Shown here one piece after another: positions 26,079 to 34,005 of a stretch of 64,000 nucleotides of DNA. This DNA is from Bin87 sp965261925 (GTDB taxonomy: Bacteria > Chloroflexota > Dehalococcoidia > Lucifugimonadales > UBA3495): contig OZ253486.1 of assembly GCA_965261925.1 (NCBI GenBank), forward strand, positions 620,001 to 684,000, written 5' to 3'. The notes under the pieces are model-generated. The model had not been told where the DNA came from. It did not search any database and saw only the letters and a list, made by a program, of their open reading frames with translations. The position numbers and the translations under genes are program-made. Within the stretch, counting starts at the first letter, position 1. Each line of letters starts with the position of its first letter.

Positions 26079-27239
26079 ATGCCCACCACGCTCCCATCAC
26101 TGCTCATCTCCATCCCGGAAGGCGTCATCGACTTGGGATGGGGCCACCCGTCATCCGAGCTGCACCCCACCGCGGCGTTGGCCGCGGCCAGTGAGCGCGT
26201 CCTGGGAACGCAATCCGCCGTACCGTTGCAGTACGGCGCCGTCCAGGGCTTTGGGCCGCTTCTCGAAGCGTTGGCCGACTTCCTTTCGTCCCAGGACGCT
26301 TACGGAAACCTGCCCGTGAACCCGGCTTCGCTTTTCCTTACGGCGGGCGCTTCCCAGGGCATCGACCTGGCCGCCACGATCTTCGCCCGATCGGGCGACA
26401 CGGTGTTCGTGGAAGAACCTACCTACTACCTGATCGGCCGCATTTTCCTGGATCACGGCCTGAAGGTGGTCGGCGTGCCCACGGATAGCGACGGACTGGA
26501 CATCGACGCCCTGGAAGCGATGTTGCTGGACGGTCACCGGCCACGCCTGCTCTATGTCATACCGTCCTATCAGAATCCCACCGGGGCCACGCTGGTCCCC
26601 GAGCGTCGGCAGCGACTGATCGGCCTGGCACAGCAGTATGGCTTCACCGTCCTCGCGGATGAGGTGTACCAATTGCTCCACTACGGTCCGCCTCCTCCCC
26701 CGCCCCTGGCCACCATCGACGATTCGGAAGATGGTTGCGTCGTTTCGCTGGGTTCCTTTTCCAAGATCCTGGCGCCCGGATTGCGACTGGGGTGGGCTCA
26801 CGCAACCCCCGGCATCATCCAGCGCTTCGTGGATTCCGGGTTGGCGGCCAGCGGCGGCGGTCTGAGCCACTTCACCGCGGCAGTGGCGCAGGCGACCCTG
26901 GACATGGGGCTGCTGCAGGAGAACATTACCGAGTTGCGGAGAATCTATACCATGAGGCGAGACGCTGTAGCCAGGTTATTGGCCACCGACCTCGCCGACC
27001 GGGTCGATTTCAACCAACCGGACGGGGGCTACTTCTTCTGGCTAACCTTGCGCAACGGAGTCGACGCCGACGGACTGTTGCCCAGCGCCCAGAGGAACGG
27101 CGTATCCTATCGTCCCGGAACGGCGTTCTCCTCTGACGGAGGTTTCCGGGACGCCCTGCGAATCAGCTTTTCGCTGTATGACACCGGCGACCTGGCGGAA
27201 GGGTTGCACCGGTTGGGTCAGGCTATTCGCACCGGCTGA
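26079..27239 (+). CDS. PLP-dependent aminotransferase, class I/II (LysN/2-aminoadipate type)
   Basis: A 386-residue fold-type I aminotransferase. 'QYGAVQGFGPLLEALADFL' resembles MocR/LysN-type enzymes; 'LYVIPSYQNPTGATL' is the substrate loop, and 'SLGSFSKILAPGLRLGW' carries the PLP lysine. It predicts transfer of an amino group from an amino acid such as 2-aminoadipate or an aromatic amino acid. No N-terminal DNA-binding domain is present, so it is not a MocR regulator. It starts 3 nt after the Ada-domain stop, with a weak ribosome-binding site. Confidence 0.82.
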   Translation: MPTTLPSLLISIPEGVIDLGWGHPSSELHPTAALAAASERVLGTQSAVPLQYGAVQGFGPLLEALADFLSSQDAYGNLPVNPASLFLTAGASQGIDLAATIFARSGDTVFVEEPTYYLIGRIFLDHGLKVVGVPTDSDGLDIDALEAMLLDGHRPRLLYVIPSYQNPTGATLVPERRQRLIGLAQQYGFTVLADEVYQLLHYGPPPPPPLATIDDSEDGCVVSLGSFSKILAPGLRLGWAHATPGIIQRFVDSGLAASGGGLSHFTAAVAQATLDMGLLQENITELRRIYTMRRDAVARLLATDLADRVDFNQPDGGYFFWLTLRNGVDADGLLPSAQRNGVSYRPGTAFSSDGGFRDALRISFSLYDTGDLAEGLHRLGQAIRTG

Positions 27240-27318
27240 GGCGCTGGGATGCCTGGGTACGGGATGATTAGGTCCCGGGATGCCTGGGTATCGTGTTTGC
27301 CCCAAACTGAGCCCGGGC

Positions 27319-28050
27319 TCAGCGGTTCCGCACCGCCGGCATGCCCAGTCTGCGTTCGGTTCCGTTGGCGATCCGGCGGATGTTATCCCGGTGCTGCCAG
27401 ATGATGACCGCGCCGCCGACGCACGCGTACAGCGTGTACAGCTGGCTGTGTCCAAAGAGCAGCATCAAGGCAAGGCTCAGCAAGGCCACCGCCAGCGTAC
27501 CCACGATGCTGCCCAACGACAATATCCGACTGGACAGCGTGACCACCAGAAAAAGCCCGGCGCCGGCCAGCGCAACCCAGGGAGCCATCACGGACAGCGC
27601 GCCCAAACCCGGCATGATGCCGCGTCCGCCGCGGAACCGGAGGAAGATTGGCCAATTGTGCCCGCACAACGCCAGCAGCGCCGCGGCCACTTCCGCTTCT
27701 CCAGGCCCGATAGCCGTCCTCGCCAGCAGTACGCAGACCACCCCTTTACCGGCGTCCAGCAAGAAAACCGCCGCAGCAGCTTTCCCGCCCGACGTCCGCA
27801 ATATGTTCGACATGCCCGTCCGGCCGCTGCCGAAATCGCGGATGTCCTCCCCCATGGTCAGGTTGACGAAGATATAACCCCACGAAATTGAGCCGATCAG
27901 GTACGCGATCACGCACACGGCGATATACAGGGCCAGTTGCGCCGCCGTCCGGTCACCGGCGCCGGCAATGGCAATACCGGCCACCGCCAGGATAGGCAAG
28001 GCGACCAGCATCGCGATGGTAGGGTACGATGCCTGACGTAGCAGGGTCAT
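27319..28050 (-). CDS. plsY: acyl-phosphate:glycerol-3-phosphate acyltransferase PlsY
   Basis: A 243-residue integral membrane enzyme making lysophosphatidate. Motifs: 'YLIGSISWGYI', 'DFGSGRTGMSNILRTSG', and 'GHNWPIFLRFRGGRG' with the third motif near the C-terminus. It has an extra N-terminal hydrophobic helix relative to the ~200-residue family norm. It starts 11 nt after the der stop, so it is probably in the der-plsY operon. The only other thing in the 27240-27318 gap is a direct repeat GGGATGCCTGGGTA (27246 and 27277). Confidence 0.9.
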   Translation of the reverse strand: MTLLRQASYPTIAMLVALPILAVAGIAIAGAGDRTAAQLALYIAVCVIAYLIGSISWGYIFVNLTMGEDIRDFGSGRTGMSNILRTSGGKAAAAVFLLDAGKGVVCVLLARTAIGPGEAEVAAALLALCGHNWPIFLRFRGGRGIMPGLGALSVMAPWVALAGAGLFLVVTLSSRILSLGSIVGTLAVALLSLALMLLFGHSQLYTLYACVGGAVIIWQHRDNIRRIANGTERRLGMPAVRNR

Positions 28051-28060
28051 GGCAAGCCAG

Positions 28061-29665
28061 CTACCGGGCGCGGTTGCGTATTCCGGAGCGGGAGGATTTC
28101 TCCGCGCGCTCCGGCCGGAAAATCAATCTCAGATGCGTTCGGTCAAATCCGAACCGGTCGCGAATTTGGTTTTCCAGATATCGCTGGTACGAAAAATGCA
28201 GGAGCTTGGGGTCGTTGACCGAAAACACGAAGGTTGGCGGGTTCACGGCCACCTGCCGCACCCGGCGAATACGCAGGCGGTTGCGGATGTTGCCCCGCTG
28301 CGAGGGCGGAGTGTGGGTGGAAACCGCGTCAGCCAGCAGGTATTGCAGATCCCGGTACGGGACCCGTTTCTGCCGCTCCTGCCAGAGTGACAGGGCGGTG
28401 TCCAGCATTTCCTCGATCCCCTCGCCGGTGAGCGCTGACGTGAAGCACACCGGCACGTAGCGCATGAAATGCAGGCGTTCGCGGACGCGGTGCAAAACGC
28501 GTTCCATGCGAAAGCGGTTGCGGTTCACCAGGTCCCACTTGTTCACCACCACGATCAGGCCTCGGTTGGTGTCCCAGGACAGCCCGGCGATGTGCGCGTC
28601 CTGTGCCGTGGCGAGCTCGGTGGCATCGGTGATCAGCAGGGTGATGTCGCTGCGATGCACGGCGTTCACGGCACGGAGCACGCTGTATTTCTCGATGCCG
28701 CGCTGCACCTGGCCAGGGCGGCGTATACCAGCGGTATCCACCAGCGTGATCTCGTGGTCCCGATAGGATACCGCGGTATCCAGGGCGTCGCGCGTCGTGC
28801 CGGCAACGGGGCTCACAATGCTCCGCTCTTCGCCGATGATGGCATTGGTGAGCATCGACTTGCCCACGTTGGTGCGGCCGACAATGGACAGGCTCAACTC
28901 CATAGGAGGGGTCCATTCCTGTTCCGCGACCGGGTCTTCGGCTTCATCGTCTTCCCACCAGTCACCGTCGGCCGCGGCGTCTCCTTCGGGGCCGCCGTCC
29001 CATGCATCGGCCAGTTCCCGCCTGGGCAGCAACTCGACAATTCGCTCCAACAGGTCGTAGACGCCGTAGTTGTGGTACGCGGAGATGAATGCTGTGTCGT
29101 TGAGCCCCAAACCGAAGAACTCCGCCGCGGCGAGTTCCCGGTTGTCGTTGTCCACCTTGTTGACGGCGAGCAGTATGGGCTTGTCCGTGCGCCGCAGCCG
29201 CTGCGCTACCGCCTCGTCCGTGGCCGTAACCCCCTCAATGACGTCGGTCAGGAACACAATGACGTCGGCGGCGCCCATCGCCATGTCGGCCTGCTGCTGG
29301 ACCCGCTGGGGAATGTGCCCGTCCGGGTCGTCTTCCAGGCCGCCGGTGTCGACCAGCAGGAACGGCCGGCCCTTCCACGACGCCTGGGCGATCAGGCGGT
29401 CGCGGGTGGTTCCGGCCACTTCGGAGACGATGGCATGCCGGCGCGAGAGAATGCGGTTGAAAAGCGAAGACTTGCCCACGTTGGGGCGGCCGATGATGGC
29501 TACCATGGGGTCCAGGGTGGGGGTTGGAGCGCGACGCCCCGTCGCCTCCGGCTGCTGCGGGTCTAGGGCCGGTTCCTGCGGCTCCGCAGCCAGACCCTGT
29601 TGGTCCGCGGGCAGATATTGCTGGTCTGCGGGCAGCGTTTGCTGGCTAATGTCTATGTTGGTCAT
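28061..29665 (-). CDS. der: ribosome-assembly GTPase Der (EngA)
   Basis: A 534-residue double GTPase for 50S maturation. G-domain 1: P-loop 'GRPNVGKSSLFN', 'DTGGLED', 'NKVDN'. G-domain 2: 'GRTNVGKSMLTNA', 'DTAGIRRPGQ', 'NKWDL'. A KH-like C-terminus follows. The N-terminus carries an unusual ~45-residue acidic/Gln-rich tail with LPADQQ twice and QEPALDPQQPE. ATG 29665 is preferred over ATG 29707; neither has a strong ribosome-binding site, and a start close to the P-loop is also possible. Confidence 0.93.
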   Translation of the reverse strand: MTNIDISQQTLPADQQYLPADQQGLAAEPQEPALDPQQPEATGRRAPTPTLDPMVAIIGRPNVGKSSLFNRILSRRHAIVSEVAGTTRDRLIAQASWKGRPFLLVDTGGLEDDPDGHIPQRVQQQADMAMGAADVIVFLTDVIEGVTATDEAVAQRLRRTDKPILLAVNKVDNDNRELAAAEFFGLGLNDTAFISAYHNYGVYDLLERIVELLPRRELADAWDGGPEGDAAADGDWWEDDEAEDPVAEQEWTPPMELSLSIVGRTNVGKSMLTNAIIGEERSIVSPVAGTTRDALDTAVSYRDHEITLVDTAGIRRPGQVQRGIEKYSVLRAVNAVHRSDITLLITDATELATAQDAHIAGLSWDTNRGLIVVVNKWDLVNRNRFRMERVLHRVRERLHFMRYVPVCFTSALTGEGIEEMLDTALSLWQERQKRVPYRDLQYLLADAVSTHTPPSQRGNIRNRLRIRRVRQVAVNPPTFVFSVNDPKLLHFSYQRYLENQIRDRFGFDRTHLRLIFRPERAEKSSRSGIRNRAR

Positions 29666-29779
29666 CTGATAAAGTCCAATCCCATCTGTCGCCCCTTCCA
29701 GCCGCATCAGGGCTGGTTCACATTTTCGCCCGAGAGGGAGCCATTACGCCGCGCCAACGGATGCGGCCGCGCGCCCGTT

Positions 29780-30712
29780 TCACGCCAGCAGGAATTCCAG
29801 CACCGCTTTCTGGGCGTGTAATCGGTTGTGCGCCTGCTGGTACGCCACCGACTGCGGGTGTTCCAGCATACCGGGAGGCACCTCTTCGCCGTAGTGGGCT
29901 GGCATATCGTGCATGAAGCATGCGCCGGCGGCCGCCTGGGCCATCAGCGCCCCGTCCACGGTGTAGCCCTGGAAGGCCCGGATGCGTTCTGCCGTTTCCG
30001 CCTCGTCGCCCATGCTGGTCCAAACGTCGGTATACACCACGTTGGCGTCGCTGACGGCGTCGGCCGGGCGAACCAACGGATGCACCGTCGGGCGTGGGCC
30101 GCCGTCCGCACGCGCTCCCCGTTCGCTCGCCGCGTCGAAGGTCGGCTCCTCAAGCTGGTAGCCATGCGGAGCCGCGATGGCGAAGTTCATGCCGACGGCT
30201 GGCGCGCCCAGGCAGAGGCTACGCGCCACGTTGTTTCCATCGCCGATGTAGGCGAGATTCAGCCCGTCGGTTTTCCCATGGGTCTCCGCGATGGTCAGCA
30301 GATCGGCCATGGTTTGACACGGATGCTCCAAGTCGGAAAGGGCGTTTATCACCGGTACGCCGCCGTACTCCGCCAATCCGACCAGCGAGTCGTGGGAGTT
30401 GACACGGGCCACGATGCAGTCTACGTACCCGCTCAAAACGCGCGCGACGTCGGACACCGGCTCGCGCCGTCCCAGACCCACCTCGTCCTGTCCCATGTAG
30501 AGACTGAAGCCGCCGAGCTCCGCGATGCCGATCTGGAAACTGACCCGAGTCCGGAGCGAAGGTTTTTCGAACAGCAGCGCGACCCGCTTGCCGGCCAGCG
30601 GCGTAGCGCTCCCCGCCGGCGCCGCTTTCAACTCCTGTGCTCGGCCAATCAGCCGGCGGGTCTCAGCGGGTGATATGTCGGTTATGGATAGGAAATCCCG
30701 CTTGGTGTTCAT
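29780..30712 (-). CDS. argF: ornithine carbamoyltransferase
   Basis: A 310-residue transcarbamoylase making citrulline from ornithine and carbamoyl phosphate. The carbamoyl-phosphate motif S-x-R-T-R is in 'FEKPSLRTRVSFQ', H-P-x-Q in 'LEHPCQTMADL', and 'VYTDVWTSMGDE' is typical of OTCases. The usual ornithine-binding H-C-L-P reads 'FMHDMPAHYGEEV', with Asp in place of Cys. The start is set by alignment with the family and the start is ATG 30712; the frame extends upstream. It is divergent from the thioesterase gene. Confidence 0.87.
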   Translation of the reverse strand: MNTKRDFLSITDISPAETRRLIGRAQELKAAPAGSATPLAGKRVALLFEKPSLRTRVSFQIGIAELGGFSLYMGQDEVGLGRREPVSDVARVLSGYVDCIVARVNSHDSLVGLAEYGGVPVINALSDLEHPCQTMADLLTIAETHGKTDGLNLAYIGDGNNVARSLCLGAPAVGMNFAIAAPHGYQLEEPTFDAASERGARADGGPRPTVHPLVRPADAVSDANVVYTDVWTSMGDEAETAERIRAFQGYTVDGALMAQAAAGACFMHDMPAHYGEEVPPGMLEHPQSVAYQQAHNRLHAQKAVLEFLLA

Positions 30713-30887
30713 ATTGCGCGTTCCGCGGAACCTGGAGGGTGGGGCAAGTTCTACACTGGTATGGACTATGCGCCTCGGTAGCGACCGCGACGCCCGCCTC
30801 GATTCAACGTCACCGGATGGGCAGCGTCGATATGATAGCATACGGCCCGCTGAAACCGGGAACGTAAGACCCGTCACAGGAGTAACG

Positions 30888-31307
30888 ATGACTGATCAAA
30901 CTGGCAGCCGGGAAACAGAACTTTCGCCGGGCCTCATCGGACGGCGGGAAGTGCTGGTGTGCGAGCACAACGTCGCACCTCACGTCGCCAAGCTCAGCAC
31001 GCCGTCCATGATCCGGGCCATGGAGCAGGCGTCCCAGCGAGCGGTGCTCGGCTGCCTCCCGCCGGAGCAATCCACGGTTGGGTTCGAGGTCAACATCCGG
31101 CATGTGGCCGGCGCCGACATCGGGGTCACGGTGGTAGCCGTCGCTGAGTTGGAACGTGTCGACGGCAGATGGCTCTATTTCAAGGTGGAAGCGCTGGACG
31201 GCGACCGCACCATCGGGGTGGGTACTCACCGCAGGGCAATCATCACCCTGCCGCCCGAAGCGACCAACCGCGGCGGCGGGGACGACAGCCACACCCACGA
31301 GCTTTAG
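30888..31307 (+). CDS. FlK-type (fluoroacetyl-CoA-like) hot-dog thioesterase
   Basis: A 139-residue single hot-dog domain resembling the fluoroacetyl-CoA thioesterase family: 'TPSMIRAMEQASQRAVLGCLPPEQSTVG' is the helix with the catalytic-region Thr/Glu, then 'VNIRHVAGADIGVTVVAVAEL' and 'GVGTHRRAII'. Most such proteins hydrolyse small acyl-CoAs of unknown identity; fluoroacetate resistance is not implied. AGGAG lies 5-6 nt before ATG 30888. Confidence 0.8.
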   Translation: MTDQTGSRETELSPGLIGRREVLVCEHNVAPHVAKLSTPSMIRAMEQASQRAVLGCLPPEQSTVGFEVNIRHVAGADIGVTVVAVAELERVDGRWLYFKVEALDGDRTIGVGTHRRAIITLPPEATNRGGGDDSHTHEL

Positions 31308-31414
31308 CTGGCCGCGTCGGCGCTGGAACCCGAAAGGGCGGATGCTGCACCCAGGGCTTTCCGATTATTGTCGCCGGGGATCAAAAGGGGCAGCGGCAGC
31401 GAAGCAACGCGACA

Positions 31415-31480
31415 CAGTTTGGCAAGAGCCCATGCTACGACGACGAGATTGCCACGCTTCGCTCCCAATGACATTCAGGA
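31415..31480. repeat. interspersed repeat family, copy 5
   Basis: TTTGGCAAGAGCCCATGCTA followed by GAGATTGCCACGCTTCGC and TCCCAATGACATTC. It matches copy 4 over about 60 bp. It lies in the 31308-31636 gap, which otherwise holds only the terminator at 31555. Confidence 0.75.
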
Positions 31481-31554
31481 ATAGCGAACGCAATGACCGT
31501 TTAGGGAACCGCATTATTCTGGTGGTGCACCCCCCTGACCGATCTTGTTAAGGC

Positions 31555-31592
31555 AAAAAAGAACCGGCGCTCGGGGGTGAAAGAGCGCCGGT
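31555..31592 (-). terminator. Rho-independent terminator of the NHL/DUF1501/DUF1800 operon
   Basis: Read on the minus strand, a perfect 10-bp stem (ACCGGCGCTC / GAGCGCCGGT) is followed by TTCTTTTTT. It lies about 45 nt after the NHL-gene stop. Confidence 0.85.
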
Positions 31593-31636
31593 CCTTGGGA
31601 AGAAGGTCTAAACGACTTCCCGGATGTTTCGCAGTC

Positions 31637-32686
31637 CTAAAGGTTGAACTGCGGGTCCAGGTAGGTGCCGTCCTTCTCGTAAACCTGCAGGCGGGACCGC
31701 AGGGTGTCACACACCAGCAGCCGGTTGTTGGCCCGGTCGAAGGTGCAGGACATGGGCATCCGGAAGGTACGCTGCTGCTGCTCCAGGTCCGGAACCCGGC
31801 GGCGAGCCTTCACCATGTCGGGGTTGGCGTTGAGCGACAGGTCGCCCCACTCCGAGACCTCGGTGGCGTCGCCTTTCAGATAGGCCAAGGGGCGAGCCTC
31901 GGCGTCGTAGATCACGATGCGTTCGTTGAGCCAGTCGGCTACGTACACGTCGCCTTCGTTGTCGATGTCGACGTCCAGCGGGTGGTTCAGCTCGCCGGAG
32001 CGGGTGCCGCGGCTGCCGAAGGTGCGCAGGTGGGTGCCACCGGCGGTGTACTTCTGCACGCGGTGGTTGCCCCAGTCGGCGATGTAAAGATCGCCGGCGG
32101 CGTCGATGCCGATGCCGGAGGGCATTTCCAGGTCTTCGGGGCCGTCACCCTTGGCGCCGAAGCCGCCCAGGTACTCGCCGTCCTTGCTGAACTTTTGCAC
32201 ACGGCTGGACTTGGCCGAAACAACCCAGAGGTTGTCGTCGGCGTCGAAAGCCAATCCGGCGGCGCCGCTGAGCTGGCCTTCGCCATCTCCGGCCTCGCCC
32301 CAATGCTTCACCAAGTTACCGTCGGCGTCGAACATGGCGACCATGTTCTTCCACTCGTCGGAAGCGTACACATTACCAGCGGCGTCGAGGGCAATTCCGG
32401 TAATCCACTCGAACAAACCTCGCGAACTGGCCTGGTAGGCGATGCCTTCACGGCCGAATTCACCCAGGAACTCTTCGCCGCCCTTGCCGTCGGTGTTGCC
32501 GATGGTGCACTTGGTGATGCGTGCGCTGGGGTTCTGCTCGCCGCCGCGGTTGGCGACGTACATCGTCCCGTCATCAAGGGTCGCCACGCCGACGGGCTGG
32601 CTGAAGCCCATGCCCACCTGCCCCTGGCGGCCAACGTTCTTGACGTACAGCCATGCCCGACCGCTTGCTACGGTATTCTGAGGCAT
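31637..32686 (-). CDS. NHL-repeat beta-propeller protein
   Basis: A 349-residue protein of about six NHL repeats. Repeated elements include 'PVGVATLDDGTMYVANRGG', 'SGIGIDAAGDLYIADWGNHRVQKY' and 'PLDVDIDNEGDVYVADWLNERIV'. No signal peptide is visible, so a cytoplasmic ring-shaped scaffold or enzyme is likely. GGAGG precedes the ATG. It is the last gene of the operon behind DUF1800 and DUF1501; the association suggests a joint function, but none is known to me. Confidence 0.82.
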   Translation of the reverse strand: MPQNTVASGRAWLYVKNVGRQGQVGMGFSQPVGVATLDDGTMYVANRGGEQNPSARITKCTIGNTDGKGGEEFLGEFGREGIAYQASSRGLFEWITGIALDAAGNVYASDEWKNMVAMFDADGNLVKHWGEAGDGEGQLSGAAGLAFDADDNLWVVSAKSSRVQKFSKDGEYLGGFGAKGDGPEDLEMPSGIGIDAAGDLYIADWGNHRVQKYTAGGTHLRTFGSRGTRSGELNHPLDVDIDNEGDVYVADWLNERIVIYDAEARPLAYLKGDATEVSEWGDLSLNANPDMVKARRRVPDLEQQQRTFRMPMSCTFDRANNRLLVCDTLRSRLQVYEKDGTYLDPQFNL

Positions 32687-32717
32687 AGTTATTCCTCCAA
32701 TTAATCTGCGTTGCGCG

Positions 32718-32751
32718 GGCGGCGATGTAGCGATGAAGCTACATCGCCGCC
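32718..32751. repeat. 14-bp perfect hairpin between NHL and DUF1501 genes
   Basis: GGCGGCGATGTAGC and its exact complement flank a 6-nt loop. TTTTT follows on the plus strand, opposite to the direction of transcription. In the operon mRNA it could be a processing or stability element. Confidence 0.6.
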
Positions 32752-32772
32752 GTTTTTGCTGGGTCGATGGAT

Positions 32773-33906
32773 CTACTTTTTGATGATGTCCAGCTTGGGG
32801 AACACGCCGTTGACGATGGGGTTGGCATCCATGCCAAGCCAGTCCTCGACGATGCTGGAGTACGCACCGCGGAAGTCGTAGTTCGGGACCAGGTCGCCCT
32901 GTTCCAGATCCTCGTTCTTGCGGGACGGGTATTCGCCGTAGAAGCCACCCTGTACGGACTCGCCGATGGCGAAGGCAACGCCGGCGGCGCCGTGGTCGGT
33001 GCCGGAGCCGTTGTCACGAACGCGGCGGCCGAACTCGGAGAACAGGTACATGACGATGTTCTCGCCGGTGTTGTGCTCCTTCATGTCCTGGAAGAAGGCG
33101 CTGATGCCCTCGGAAATTTCCTTCCACAGCATCGGGTGGGCCGCGGCCTCACCGGCGTGGGTGTCGAAGCTGCCGTGCTGGGTGTAGAAGATCTTGGTGC
33201 CCAGATCGGCCATGTACACCTGGGCGATGTCACGCAGGTGAGAGGCGATGGGGCTGTTGGGGTACTCCACGTTGCTGGAGTACTGCTCCGGCGCGACCTT
33301 CACGATGTCGGCGCCAACCATGGCGTCGGTGCCGGTGGAGCGCAGGTAGTCGTTCACAAAGCTGCCGCCCACGGTGGGGGCATACATCTTGGAGAACAGG
33401 TCCAGGGCCTTGGAGCGCTGGTCGTTATCGGAGATACCGGTGAGCAGGCCATAAGTGCCCAGATCAGCGATGGCGGCGACGGGGACGCCGGGAACGGCCA
33501 ATGCGCGAGGCAGGCCGTGGCCGAAGTTGATGGCCGTCAGCACGTTTTCCTTGCCCGGGTCCATCTCGCGAGCGACGCGGCCGGCCCAGCCTTCCGTTCC
33601 GACCTTGTCCGGCTCACAGGTGTGCCAGATGTCCATGCTGCGGAAATGGGAGCGAGGGCTGTCGGCGTAGCCGATACCGTGGATGACGGCAAGCTTGCCC
33701 GCGTCGAAGATCTCTTTCATCGGGCCCATGGTGGGGGCGAAGCCGAGCTCATCATTAATGGGGATGATGTCTTCCCGCTGGTAATGGATGGTCGGCCGGT
33801 TGTCGTAGTACGACGAATCGTTGTAGGGGATCACCGTGTTGAAGTAGTCGTTGCCGCCGGTGAGCTGCAGGACCACGATGACCGGATCTTTCTTGGTGGA
33901 GGTCAT
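32773..33906 (-). CDS. DUF1501 family protein
   Basis: A 377-residue DUF1501 (alkaline-phosphatase-superfamily-like) protein: 'VVLQLTGGNDYFNTVIPYND', 'HGIGYADSPRSHFRSMDIW', 'QHGSFDTHAG', 'LFSEFGRRVRDNGSGTDHG'. Family members usually carry a Tat signal; this one starts right at the domain (MTSTKKDPVIVV) and so appears cytoplasmic. It is encoded between DUF1800 and NHL genes, the common pairing with DUF1800. Biochemical activity is unknown. Confidence 0.87.
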   Translation of the reverse strand: MTSTKKDPVIVVLQLTGGNDYFNTVIPYNDSSYYDNRPTIHYQREDIIPINDELGFAPTMGPMKEIFDAGKLAVIHGIGYADSPRSHFRSMDIWHTCEPDKVGTEGWAGRVAREMDPGKENVLTAINFGHGLPRALAVPGVPVAAIADLGTYGLLTGISDNDQRSKALDLFSKMYAPTVGGSFVNDYLRSTGTDAMVGADIVKVAPEQYSSNVEYPNSPIASHLRDIAQVYMADLGTKIFYTQHGSFDTHAGEAAAHPMLWKEISEGISAFFQDMKEHNTGENIVMYLFSEFGRRVRDNGSGTDHGAAGVAFAIGESVQGGFYGEYPSRKNEDLEQGDLVPNYDFRGAYSSIVEDWLGMDANPIVNGVFPKLDIIKK

Positions 33907-34005
33907 TGCGTATGCTCCTTATCGATGTTCACAGATGCAGCCGGAACTGCGGTTGGCGACGAGCCGAATCGAAGCAGGTTCGGTCCGGCTCGTTCCATTT
34001 CCCGA

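Noticed and set aside
30888..31307. Fluoroacetate-resistance function for the FlK-like thioesterase
   Set aside because: Only the fold-level similarity is visible; most members of this group do not act on fluoroacetyl-CoA and no fluorometabolite genes adjoin.
32718..32751. A terminator for the DUF1501 gene
   Set aside because: The T-tract is on the plus strand while both flanking genes run on the minus strand, so it is listed as a hairpin only.
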